Assembly: GCA_023213395.1 (NCBI GenBank)
Contig: CM041465.1
Coordinates: forward strand, 56,985,741-57,049,740
Direction of reading: 5' to 3'
DNA: 64,000 nucleotides
Source: Cycas panzhihuaensis
Taxonomy: Eukaryota; Cycadophyta
Shown: positions 1 through 9,980 of the stretch, one piece after another
How positions within the stretch are numbered: the stretch's first letter is position 1
Layout: each line of letters opens with the position of its first letter
Notes under the pieces: generated by a model
What the model was told of the DNA's origin: nothing
Database searches by the model: none
What the model saw: the letters and a program-made list of their open reading frames with translations, nothing else
Program-made: the position numbers and the translations under genes

Positions 1-605
1 AAGAAACGATGCTGAGTACACCAAGTTTGGAGTAAAATTTTAATAATGGAAGAAAGTTTTGGGGGCAAGCAAATCAGGTCGGAAATCATATAAACTATTG
101 TAATAAATTGTTCACAAATAATAATCAACATCAAGATTTTTGTTATGTGTTTGCATTGTCACTTGAGGGTCAATCTACAACGTGGTTCTCGATTAATAGT
201 AGTAAGTTTAAATCATGGAATGAATTGTGAAAAAGCTTCCTATCGAAACAGGACAATAGCTTGACCACATTCCCAGATATTGATGATTCCCTGACAAGCA
301 CCTCTAAAATAGGAGCTGAGTTAAATTGTAATCAAATTGAAGTAAAACAAAAGGACAACGAATTTCCTGAAGAATATTCCAATATGGAATATGGGAATAG
401 AGTAATTGAACAAACACTAGCATATAGGTGGAATCATGATGGCAAGACGATACAAAGTGAACAATTAAAAATACAACAGATAAATGTAGGCACAAAAGAA
501 TGTCCTCAAATGATCTCAATAGGAGACTATTGGGATAAGGAGATCGTGCAGCAAGCTACAAGTCTGTTCTCAGAATATAAAGATGTTTTTGCTTGGTTAT
601 ACTAG
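1..605 (+). pseudogene. capsid-like module fused to RT linker (element A)
   Basis: Translation of about 131-250 gives a gag-capsid-like segment (CYVFALSLEGQSTTWF then SWNEL, stop, KSFL), which aligns with the module just upstream of RT in element C (LFCHTLGRVAKDWF then TWGNLKKPFI). The same frame runs on through 261-605, a charged linker ending QATSLFSEYKDVFAWLY, the usual entry to a Ty3 RT domain. No zinc knuckle or protease lies between capsid module and RT. Stops at the SWNEL step and at 603 interrupt it. The call as capsid-like rests on the pattern of a hydrophobic helix, a W-F step and then a W-x-x-L/F-x-x-F/L step. Confidence 0.6.
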
Positions 606-2051
606 GACTTAAAAGGAATACCACCGGAACTGGGATAACATCGAATTGACTTAATAGAAGGAACGAAACCAGTACGTCAGCGTCCTTATCGAATGAATCC
701 AAAGTATAAAGAAAAGGTGAAAGTAGAATTGGACAAATTGCTGGAAGTTGGATATATTTTTGAAGTAGAAACCAGTGAATGGGTAAGCCCGGTAGTGGTG
801 GTGCCTAAAGAGAACGAAAAAATTCGGGTTTGCGTGGATTATAGAGCCCTTAATAAGGCGACAAAAAAGGATCCATTTCCAATATCTTTTACAGAAGACA
901 TTCTGGAGAAGGTAGCAGGTCATGAAGTCTATTCATTTACGGACAGTTTTAGCTGATACAACTAGGTGAGAATTGCAGAACAAGATTAGCTAAAGACAAC
1001 CTTTGTCACGGAATGGGGGACATATGCATATAAGGTGATGCCCTTTGCGTTAACGAATGCACCAACCACCTTTCAAAGAATCATTCTGAACATTTTCCGG
1101 CAGGCAATTGGTAAGTCCATCGAAGTTTTTTTGGATGATTGAACATTGTACTCATTGTTAAAAGATCACCTAGGAAATTTGAAAGCAATGTTGGAAATGT
1201 GTCGAAAAAGCAAACTTTGCTTAAACCCAACCAAATGTACGTTTTTTGTTCCATTTGGATCTCTTTTGGGACATATTGTAAGCAAGAACGGCCTGCCGAT
1301 AGACCTAGGTAAAGTAATAATAATCCTGAATTTTCTAGTGCCCAAAACAACAAAGCAGGTGAAGGCCTTTTTAGGTATGATAGGGTACTATAGGAAATTC
1401 ATTAAAGGCTATGCACATATTGTAAATCCTTTAGAAAGATTGCTTAAGAAAGAGATGGCCTGGGAATGGAAATTGCAACAACAATTAGCATTTGAATTGC
1501 TGAAAAGGAAGATTGCAGAAGCCCCTATTTTAAGATTTCCAGACTGGGATCGACCATTTCACATTCACATAGATGCTTCCTTGATGGCAATACAATGTGT
1601 TTTAACACAACCTAGTGACAACAATGTAGACCTGCCTATTCACTTTGCCAACTAAAAATTGACACCTGCTGAACGGAATTATTTAGTTACAGAGCGGGAA
1701 GGTCTTGGCATGGTTTACGCCCTTCAGAAATTCAGGCATTATTTGCTTGCTAACTCGTTTATTTTTTATGTAGATCATCAAGCTTTGAAATATTTGATAA
1801 ACAAGCCTATTTTACAGGCCAGAATCAGCAGGTGGCTGATGTTATTTCAAGAATTTAACTTCAAAATTATAGTTAAAAGAGGTGACAAACACACGATACT
1901 AGACGTGCTTTCAAGAGAAGTGGAAGGGGAACTGGCCACAAGAGTACTAGATGATTTTTCAAATACACAATTGTTTTTTGTAGAAGCCATACCAAAATGG
2001 TATGAAGGATTGTTGAATACCTCACCACGGGATAGACACCGAAAGGGCTAG
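606..2051 (+). pseudogene. Ty3 reverse transcriptase and RNase H (element A)
   Basis: RT motifs in order: RPYRMNPKYKEKVKVELDKL, SEWVSPVVVVPKEN, RVCVDYRALNKATKKDPFP, YSFTDSFS (position of the first catalytic Asp), VMPFALTNAPTTFQRI, then FLDD followed by a stop at the catalytic box (element C has FLDDW, so Trp codon to TGA). Then GYYRKFIKGYAHIVNPL connection and RNase H (FHIHIDAS, LTPAERNYLVTEREGLGMVYAL, FYVDHQALKYL). Stops fall near 955, 1140 and 1653. Product would copy element RNA into cDNA; this copy cannot. Confidence 0.9.
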
Positions 2052-3260
2052 AAAAAGTTGAACGACAAAGTTTTATTCGAAAAACTTTTCAGTTTCAACT
2101 GGTACGTGGAATGTTATATAAGCTAGGTGCAGATGGTGTGTTACATCGTTGCATAATGGAACATGAGGTGCAGGGCATCTTGCGAGAAGCACATGAAGGG
2201 GTCGCGGCTAAGCACCAAGGAGTTGAACCCACAGTCAGAAAGATTTTGTTGGCAAGCTTTTGATGGCCATCAATATTTGAAGATATGACAAAGTAGATAA
2301 AAGAATGTGATGTGTGTCAATGGGTGGGTAAGCTGGGCAAAAATCATTTTATACCCTTGCATCTAATTTTGGCACAGGTACCTTTCGAAAAATGGGGATT
2401 GGACTTTATTGGACCAATAGGCCCCCCAACAAAACAAACAAATGCAAGATATATATTGGTCACCACAGATTTTTTTATAAAATGGACCGAAGCCCGACCC
2501 TTTAGACATTGTGATGCGAGAAGTACTGCTAAATTTCTGTATGAAGATATTATTGTTCGATTTGGTTGTCCATTAGAGTTGGTATTAGATCAGGGTAGTA
2601 GCTTTTTAAATAGTACTATAAAATATTTAACCAATGAATTTATGATTCAACATTTTCAATCTTCTCCCTACTACCCTAGAGCAAATGGTCAGGTAGAACG
2701 TACTAACAAAATTTTGAAAGACTACTCTATTGAAAATATGTAGCGAAGGAAGAACAGATTGGGCAGAACGTTTGCATTATGTTCTTTGGGCCAACAGGAC
2801 AACGATCAAAAGACTACACAAACAAACACCCTTCTAGTTGGTGTACGGACTTGAGGCAGTACTTCCATTAGAGTTCCAAGTTGAAAGTTTTCGAGTAGTA
2901 GCATAGTTGAGGATGAACGAACAAGATTCATGGAACGCACAAATGATGGGACTATTTAAATTAGATGAAAAGAGGGCGCAAGCGTTATGGGAACTACAAA
3001 TGGAGAAGGAACATCAGAAAGCTTGGCATGATCGACACATCAAAACATCGCAATTTTAGGAAGGCGACCTCGTATTGATGTACGGTAGCAAATTTCATAC
3101 AAAACCGAGAAAGTTGAAGCTGTGCTAGTTGGGATTGTACAAGGTAATGTACATAGTCACAAATGGAGTAGTCCATCTTGGACAACTTGATGGTCGAATC
3201 GTACCCAAAATGGTGAATGATAGTAGGCTGAAGCCTTACACCTTGCGCAGAGAATTAAAA
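2052..3260 (+). pseudogene. Ty3 integrase (element A)
   Basis: Zinc-binding region is degraded (HEGVAAKH then CDVC). The catalytic core reads largely open at 2312-2743: WGLDFIGP (first Asp), VLDQGSSF (second Asp), NGQVERTNK (Glu), so the DDE triad is intact. The C-terminal part continues in shifted frames to about 3250, ending in a RLKPY-type tail common in Ty3 integrases. Frameshifts occur near 2050-2310 and after 2743. It is followed by an A-run at 3258-3274. Confidence 0.85.
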
Positions 3261-3593
3261 AAAAAAAAAAAAAATTGATGTAAAACATGGGATAGTAATG
3301 GCGCTATCATGAAAAGGCGATCACGGGAAAGTGAAAGCGACCTCGAAAGTGACGACCATGGTAGACGAACGTGGTTAATGGGTTTTGAGGTGATCGTAAT
3401 TAAATGCATCGTTAAAGTCATTATTAAAGAATCTTGGCATGATAAGGTAATTAAAGTTGCACGATGATTAAAAAGGGTGACCGTTATTAAGGGGCGTGAT
3501 CACAATCTTGGGTGACTGACTTTCCATGATTGTGACAAGATGGAAGGTGAGGAGCTAAATTAATGTGCTAGTCCTGGACAGTTGCTAAGACGA
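3261..3593 (+). promoter_or_regulatory. spacer between integrase and 3' ORF with GATC-type motifs (A)
   Basis: No coding signal seen. It starts with an A-run and then has GGCGATCACGGG (3316), TGATCGTAAT (3391) and GTGATCACAATCTTGGG (3496). These resemble units of this element's own LTR array (for example GATCACGATTTGGG). A promoter or enhancer role for the downstream ORF is inference only. Confidence 0.3.
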
Positions 3594-3643
3594 AAATAGG
3601 GTATAGCGAGTTGGAAGAGAAGGAGAAGCCGAGGAAACAAACA

Positions 3644-5330
3644 ATGGCGACAGAGTGGCAAAGGATGACAGTCACCTTCCGCGAATCTGATGACGAACAA
3701 ATTTGGAGGCAATGGCATGACATGCAACCAGAAGACGATTGCAGGAAGAAGATGATCGATGCCGGTCTCGACCGATACGTATTGGTGGGAGTACTTCTGA
3801 ATATGTATAGCTTTTTATCAACATCGATGGCGCTAGTAATGTGGTAGCCATCTCTGTTGGATTGTTCTGCAGATGCAATTGCTAGGGTGACTGGATTACC
3901 GAATGAAGGCTTGGATATCCCTAAGGATAAACAGATATCGTGGGAACAAGCTGCGTAGGAGATTGGAGCCAAGGAGTCGGATGCTACTTCTTTCAGAATC
4001 CGCATTTTAGGCATTGCATCTAAGAACATGTATTGGATCCCACATTTTGTCTTCACGAGGATCATTCTTGGTCAGAAAAATTCGTTCGTATCAACCCATC
4101 TTTGAACAATGCTGATTAAAGTCACTGAATAATAGAAATTTAACTGGGCCAAGTTTGCTGTTGCGAAATTTTCACGGAATTGGGAGACAGTGAGAGGTGC
4201 GACTCAATTTGTTCTATTCTTCTACCCCACTTTATTTCAAGGTTTACCCTTTTCATAGTGCCCACGAATCCGGCTACTAGTGGTGGAAGGAGGGCAACCT
4301 CTTTTGGTTAAGTGGGCAGAATTATATTCAAGGGATCGTGGAAGAGGTACATTGCAGCTGGCAAAGCTACAAAAGCAAGTCACTACTTGGATTCAGGCAT
4401 GTTGGCAGGCTAGCACCCCCCATTCGAGTATAAAGGTTGAAGAAGAAGAGGAAAGGAAGCTGCGGATAGAAGAAATTGGACAACAGCTAGCAAAGAAGCA
4501 AACAGAAAAGAAGAAATTGAAGGCGGAAATAAGGGAGGGGAAGAGAAAGGTAGAAGAGGAACCTACCATGAAAGAACCAGAGCAGAAGAAGCCAAGACCG
4601 GTTGAGCCTTTGAAGTATGAAGAGGAAGAAAAGTAAAAAAGAAGGAAGCAGACGACAGAGAAGAGACTGCAGGAAATTCTAGAAGTGTTGAATAATTAAC
4701 CAGTAGAAGTTGAATTTAACCAATCAGAGGATCACCTGGAAGAGGGTGTGGATCTATTACATTGTGATCTGCAGGATGTTTTGCAATGAAAACCCTCTTT
4801 TCTGGCAAAGGTGACGAGGCAATTGGTGACAGAGTTAGAACAGCGAAATCGGAGACCGCCATTGGATATGCAAAGAATCCAAAGCCTGGAGGATAAATTG
4901 GCAGCAGCAGAAGCCCAATTACAATTTTTGAAGGAATTTATTCTGTTATCAAAAATACATATGAGATTCCTTCAAAGGTACAAGAGTTTAAAAGACGTTT
5001 TCAGCAAGAGATTCCTCTGGGGTTACAAGAAGTAATTTTCAAGCTAGGCGCATGGATTTTAGAGACCGAGGAGGAAGCGCAGCATGCAAATCAATTTTGG
5101 TCGAGAATCTATCATTTGCGCTAGGACTTTAGAAAGAATGGAAAAGATGCATGAAGAGGCCAAGGAGGAATTCTCCAAGTTGCATAAGGGGGAAAAACCA
5201 ACTTTGGCACAGTTGGATGCACTTCGTGACGTTGCGGTCATGGTAAAACATTGTCGTTCACAAGGAGTTAGGATTTCGCTGACTATTTGCGGACCTGATA
5301 CGAATTACATACGTTAGGCGATGAACTGGC
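3644..5330 (+). pseudogene. extra 3' ORF between integrase and 3' LTR (element A)
   Basis: Starts ATG at 3644 (MATEWQRMTVTF). Interrupted segments run 3644-3847, about 3848-4270, 4280-4636, 4690-5035 and 5084-5317. Conserved with the 3' ORF of element C: ARVTGLPNEG versus LITRLPNEGE, then a W-x-x-x-x-x-x-RxxL segment, then KFNWAKFAVAKF versus KLDWSKFLAVNM. The second half is highly charged: a Glu/Lys-rich coiled coil (EEEEERKLRIEEIGQQLAKK) and another (IQSLEDKLAAAEAQLQFLKE). A hydrophobic stretch at about 3774-3846 is not matched in C, so an envelope-type membrane protein is unlikely. The globular part vaguely recalls the 'putative plant transposon protein' domain found in plant retroelements; I cannot test this. 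Confidence 0.6.
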
Positions 5331-5370
5331 TGCGTAGAGAACTGAGTGAGATGTAGACAATGATTGTTGT

Positions 5371-5447
5371 TTTTTGAAGGGGGGGGAGGAATAGGAAAAA
5401 TTTTTGTAAACAAGTATGAATACTTGTTGAAATTTTGATGGGGAAGA
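5371..5447 (+). other. PPTs and hairpin at 3' end of element A
   Basis: A strong purine tract (AAGGGGGGGGAGGAATAGG) lies at about 5378-5396, then a 9-bp perfect inverted repeat AACAAGTAT-GA-ATACTTGTT at 5409-5428, then a short purine tract ATGGGGAAGA ending at 5447 beside the LTR start. Elements B and C have the same order with different stem sequences. Confidence 0.65.
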
Positions 5448-6340
5448 TGTGTGGGAGCAAAAAGGCATACACAATTTTGTAAAGTTTTTGAGATTAGATC
5501 GCGACTAATTGCAATTCGGTTGAATTATGAGTAGATTGAAGTCTGTTGGGAATACAAGCAGATCGTGGGTGTTTGATCGACATTGCGAACGGATCACGAT
5601 TTGGGTAAAGACTGCGAGCAGATCGCGATTCGGGCTGAGGTTGTGAGCAGATTATGATGCAGGCCGAGATTGCGAGCAGATCGCGGTTCGGGTCAAGACT
5701 ACGAGCAGATTGCAATTTGGACTGAGGTTGCAAGCAGATCGTGATGTGGGTCAAGATTACGAGCAGATCACAGATCGGGTCGAGATTGCGAGCAGATCGT
5801 GAATTGGGTTGAGATTGCAAGCAGATCACGATTTGGGCTGTGGTCGTGAGCAGATCGTAATGCAGGTCGAGATTGCGAATAGATAGTAGTTGGAGTCAAG
5901 ATAACGAGCAGATCGTAGTCGGGCTGAGATCACGAGTAGATCGTAGTTGAAGTCAAGATCGCAAGCAAATCGTGATCCAAGATGGGGTTGCGAGCGGATC
6001 ATAGTCTATTAAAGAATATTGTTTTAAATAAATTATGTTTTGTATACACGAGAATTAACTGTTGTACTCATTGTAACTTATTACGGTTAAGGCCGTTGGG
6101 AATCATGTATTTAAAGGGAAAAGGGAAGGGATGAGATATATGTTTTTTGTGTATAGTAGAAGGTAGTCGGCTAAGATACTTGTTGGCCTATAATTCTTCT
6201 CTTGGTGTAAGTCGGTTAGCCATCTATCTTCTGTGTACTATCGGGTCTGTGTTTGGTTGTGAGAGGACCAGGCGTAGTTCCCTATTGTAATAATATCATG
6301 TTTTGCATCATATGGGTTGTTCCTTGTGCTTGCATAGTTC
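5448..6340 (+). repeat. 3' LTR of element A (right end approximate)
   Basis: Starts TGTGTGGGAGCAAAAAGG, aligned to the LTR starts of B (TGTTGGGATAAAA) and C (TGTTGGGACATAA) by the shared upstream hairpin and purine tract. Contains the 29-bp array, a TATTTAAAGG TATA-like box near 6110 and T-rich 3' processing-like sequence. The right end is not fixed; the leader of copia E begins within a few hundred bases. Confidence 0.6.
5493..6010 (+). repeat. 29-bp tandem array inside LTR A (about 17-18 copies)
   Basis: Typical unit: GCGAGCAGATCGCGATTCGG then GCTGAGGTT. Successive GCGAGCAG starts are 29 bp apart (for example 5585 to 5614). Units differ by several substitutions, mostly C/T and G/A. There are no spacers between units. 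Confidence 0.9.
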
Positions 6341-6569
6341 ATTAAGAGCAATGACGTAATGGATAGGTGCACAACACACAAAATTCACTATCAAAGCTTG
6401 GCCTATCAAGAGCTTTCTAAACCTACTCTTGTCATTTCAATTTGCTTTATTTCATTTTCATTTCGTTTATTGCTTTAAAAAGAACCTCTTATATATAAAA
6501 AACTCACTTAAAAAAAATAAATAAATTCAAATCTTCACATTGAAAAGATAACTTCCGAATTGAACCCCC

Positions 6570-7068
6570 ATTTTTAGCCTTGCAAGAGGAACAATTAGGA
6601 CCCCTGAAGTTACCACCATGCACACGCCCTTGGCCTACTCATATTGGATGAGGAACATCATTGGCTATTAGGTGTATTAGGTGATAGGTTGAGGTGGAGA
6701 CTCTATCTTTTGGTGTTTGGAGACTAGGCTAGACACAAGGGGGTGAGTGCCTTGGTTAGTAAGTTCTCACCGCTAGATCTATCATTGGGCATATGTTCAA
6801 CGCAGGTGAGGAAACAAATGAGGGGGGTCTTAAGGCCTTCTTTGCAGCTCACATACTGAGGTATATCGAGCCCTTGAATTCACGTGCCGATATATCAAGT
6901 CCCTAGTTTACCATTTGTGGGCAGGCACCATTAGACAGGATAGTAACCGAAAACTTTCCTGGAGATCCTTAGCCTTGGAATTTTAGATTAGAAGCCACTT
7001 AGGTAGATTAGTATCTTATCACACAAAAACTTTAAAGACAAAAAATCAAACACAAAAACCTTTCAAAT
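6570..7068 (+). other. conserved untranslated leader of copia E
   Basis: No coding signal. Shares long collinear blocks with the leader of copia F (about 55640-56111), including GTTTGGAGACTAGGCTAGAC, a 'CTTGCAAG(A/G)GGAA' block and an 'AGGTGTATT(A/G)' block. Function such as packaging or translation control is inferred. Confidence 0.6.
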
Positions 7069-8050
7069 ATGGCATTATAAATGCTCCTTTCAAACACCAT
7101 TAAATTCAATGGGATAAACAACTTTATACCATGGAAGAAGCAAGTAAAAAACTTGCTTATCATGAATGAATTTTGGGCCTATGTTAATGGGGTCCTGTTC
7201 CTATACCAGACCCTAATGACACCGCAAAAACGATCCCACCCGATCCTGTAGCCTTAACAAACTTCAAAGCTAAGGACAACATAGCATTATCCTTTCTCCA
7301 CTTGGCGATTAGAGACCAAGTGGATCAAAACATTGAAATCGCCTAAATATCTTATGAGACATGGAAAATACTTTGTGCCCTCTATGAGAGAAAAGATGAA
7401 TCTAGATCTTTAACACTCAAAGCCCGTCTATTTGCTATGCCCTTTGTCGGTAATGTTATCAATCATTTAACTGAAGTAAAAACAATTCAAAACTAGTTGA
7501 TTATCCTTGGTGAGCCACCTTCTGATCATGACTTGATTTCTAGCATCATTAACATTCTACCTATTGAATACAACTCCTTCGTATCCAAGCTACATGATAA
7601 TTACTCCAAGACGGACTTTATAACCTTTGAGGGGCTTTTGCTTCGAGAGGAGAATATACTCAATTGACTAGGGGTGACATCAACATCTGACTTAGCTCCT
7701 GCCTTTGCAGCCCGAAACTTAGAAAAGGGCAAGACTGTTAGTAGAGTAGCCCAACAACTTAGTCAGCAACAAGGCCTAGCTCAACACTTGGACTCTCTCT
7801 CCATATCATAAGAGTCACATCATAAACCAACTTAGCAACATCATCTTATTGGCCCCTCCTCCTCCTCCTGTCCAACTTAGCAATCTCAACAGTCACAACA
7901 CCAAACATAGGGATAGTCTCAAAAGAATTACCAAGGCAAACCAAATGTCACCTGCCTCTATTGTGGCAAAACTGGACATCTAGTTGTTGAATGCAGGAGA
8001 CGATAAACTGATTTACAGCTCTTGCATAACCAAGAGACCAAGCATATGGG
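7069..8050 (+). pseudogene. copia gag with zinc knuckle (element E)
   Basis: Starts ATG at 7069 by alignment with F (MAL, then TIKF-G--NFIPWKKQVKN). Capsid motifs follow: FKAKDNIALSFLHLAI, YETWKILCALYERKDESRS, LKARLFAMPFVG, LISSIINILPIEYNSF, FEGLLLREENILN. The zinc knuckle CLYCGKTGHLVVEC (CX2CX4HX4C) lies at about 7951-7992. At least six stops and a frameshift near 7200. Encoded nucleocapsid would package element RNA in cytoplasmic particles. Confidence 0.85.
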
Positions 8051-8800
8051 ACATATTATCAACAACCAACCGCCATTTATCAACAAGGAGCACCCTCATA
8101 CCATCAAGGAGGTCCTAGTTACACTCAACAAAGACAAGGAGTTTCTTATCAACAAGGAGGACCATGCCCTTGTCAAGGAGCCCCCTTTCCACAACAAGGA
8201 GGCCCTCTTTTGCAACAAGGAGGCTCTTATTATCAGCAAGGTGGTCCTATTCAACAACAAGGAGGCCCTTTCTACCCACAAGGGGGGCCATCATATCAAC
8301 CCCAAGGCCAATTCTATCAGCAGAATTGGAATCCAAGATCCACACAAGGACAAAGACCTCAAAATAGGCAATGGTTCTCAAATAGAAATTAAAGGAACCA
8401 ATAGAATAATCAACAACAAGGTGGCAACATGGGAGATGGTCAGGACTCCTCCTCCCATAACCTATTTTTTGTAGTACTGTCCTCACAGCTTGATGAGATT
8501 ACATGGATCCTTGATTCTGGTGCAATGAGACACATGACAGGTTCTGAAAAGATGTTGGAAGAGACCCAACCAATCAACACTCAAACGGTCATATTAGGGG
8601 ACTTGACTTACAATGTGACCAAAATTGGTAGCGCACCAATAACATTGAAGGACTCCAACATTAGACACCACATCAGTAATGTGTTCCTTGTACCCGGTAT
8701 GAAGATGAACTTGCTTTCCATTAACTAAATGGACAAGCAAAATTTAGATGTCCTCTTTAGCTAAGGCATTTGCAAAATTACAGACTATGCTAAAGGCAAA
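8051..8800 (+). pseudogene. QGGP-repeat linker and copia protease (element E)
   Basis: In frame 2 about 8063-8340 encodes 10 or so imperfect repeats of QQGGP/SYYQQGG type, then a Gln/Asn-rich tail. Protease follows: FFVVLSSQLDEITWILDSG (catalytic DSG at about 8513), MRHMTGS, NVFLVPGMKMNLLSIN, stop at 8726. The catalytic Asp is intact. Overlapping ORFs in other frames over the repeat are by-products of its biased composition. Confidence 0.8.
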
Positions 8801-9980
8801 CTTGTGGCCACAGGACACGAAGATGGTGGCTTATACAGGCTGGATGGAGTCCCCCTTGCCACTACATCACAAAATGAATTTTGTTTCATGGCCAACACAA
8901 CTCAATTTGATAAGGGGAAGGATGTAATTGATGAAGAGTTCCCTTGCATGCAAGAACCTGGAGAATGCTCCCATTCAAAGGATGATGTAATCACAAATAG
9001 CTCCAAAGACCACCTATGGCGTCAACACCTAGGTCATTTGAACATGCAAAGCTTGAACCTCATGTCTAGGCTTAAAATGTTACATGACCTACCTAAAATC
9101 AAGAGATACCGCAACATATGTGAGGCCTGCCTAAAGGGAAAGCAACAAAGAGAAAAATTCCCTTCCAAGAATGCATGGAGAGCTTCACAACCATTAAAGT
9201 TGGTCCATTTTGACATTTGTGGTCCTATGTCCGTCCAATCTCTCAATGGTAGCTGGTTTTTCATCACCTTCATAGATGACTTCTCAAGGAAAGTGTGAGT
9301 CTATTTCTCGAGAAACAAATATCAAGCCCTAGACAGATTCAAAGAGTTCAAAGCTGCTACAGAGAATGAAAGTGGGATGAAAATCAAGATCCTTAGATTT
9401 GATAATGGTGGTGAATACATTTCAAATAAATTCAATAACTTTTGCAAGGAACAAGGCATTCAGCATCAATTTTCTGCTCCTCACACACCTCAGCAGAACA
9501 GTGTAGTTGAAAGGATGAATCGAGCTTTGATCAACAAAGGAAAAGCCATGCTTAGTGCAAGCAACCTTGCCACCAGATTTTGGGCTGATGCCATTGCCAC
9601 TGCTTCTTACCTAACCAACATAAGTCCCACAATTGCGATTAGGAACATTACTCCTGAAGAGGCTTGGTTAGGTCAAAAACCATCTATATCTCACTTTAGG
9701 ATCTTTGGATGCACATCATACAAGCATGTCCCAAAGGATAACAAAAAGAAGCTTGATGACAAGAGCCTTAAGTGCATCTTCCTTGGCTATGTACCTGGTT
9801 GCAAAGCCTATAAAGTCTTTGACACAGTTGGTAACCAAGCTTACATGACATAGGATGTAATCTTTGCAAAAGAACCACAGGAACTGCCACCTCCTCAACC
9901 TCATATTGTAGCAACAAATGAAGTTAATACGCCACAAGTGACCCTTGGACAAATTTTGGAGCCACCAACACTAACTTTCT
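8801..9980 (+). pseudogene. copia integrase (element E)
   Basis: HHCC zinc module: WRQHLGHLN then CEACLKGKQ. Catalytic core: VHFDICGP (D), ITFIDDFSRKV then stop at 9297, RFDNGGEY (D, about 9398), NSVVERMNR (E, about 9505). The triad is intact. C-terminal copia motifs: FGCTSYKHVPKDNKKKLDDK and CIFLGYVPGCKAYKVFD. Stop at 9851. A Pro/Ser-rich linker to RT follows (9938-10216). Confidence 0.9.

Larger units (their letters stand above)
1..6340 (+). mobile_element. Ty3/gypsy element A, 5' end outside window
   Basis: Order seen on the plus strand: capsid-like fragment, reverse transcriptase, RNase H, integrase, an extra 3' ORF, purine tracts, then a 3' LTR starting TGTGTGGGAG at 5448. RT before integrase is the Ty3 order. 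The 5' LTR, leader and any upstream gag/protease lie before base 1. Its pol and 3' ORF are homologous to those of element C (27040-37673), so the two belong to one group. Many stops and frameshifts make it a dead copy. The 3' boundary (about 6340) is uncertain because no 5' LTR is available for comparison. Confidence 0.85.

Noticed and set aside
3258-3274. A-run as the tail of a LINE or processed pseudogene
   Set aside because: Lies between integrase and the 3' ORF of element A with homologous order in C; no TSD or LINE protein nearby.
3774-3846. Hydrophobic segment as evidence that the 3' ORF is an envelope gene
   Set aside because: Not matched in the C homologue, no signal peptide or cleavage site, and the rest is charged coiled coil.
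3568-4065. 165-codon minus-strand ORF
   Set aside because: Antisense to the 3' ORF of element A, whose plus-strand frames match element C; no motif of its own.
5493-6010. 29-bp direct repeats resembling CRISPR repeat length
   Set aside because: Units are head to tail with no spacers, lie in a plant LTR, and there are no cas genes.
8022-8486. Several overlapping ORFs on both strands
   Set aside because: By-products of the QGGP-coding repeat; only frame 2 joins gag and protease motifs.
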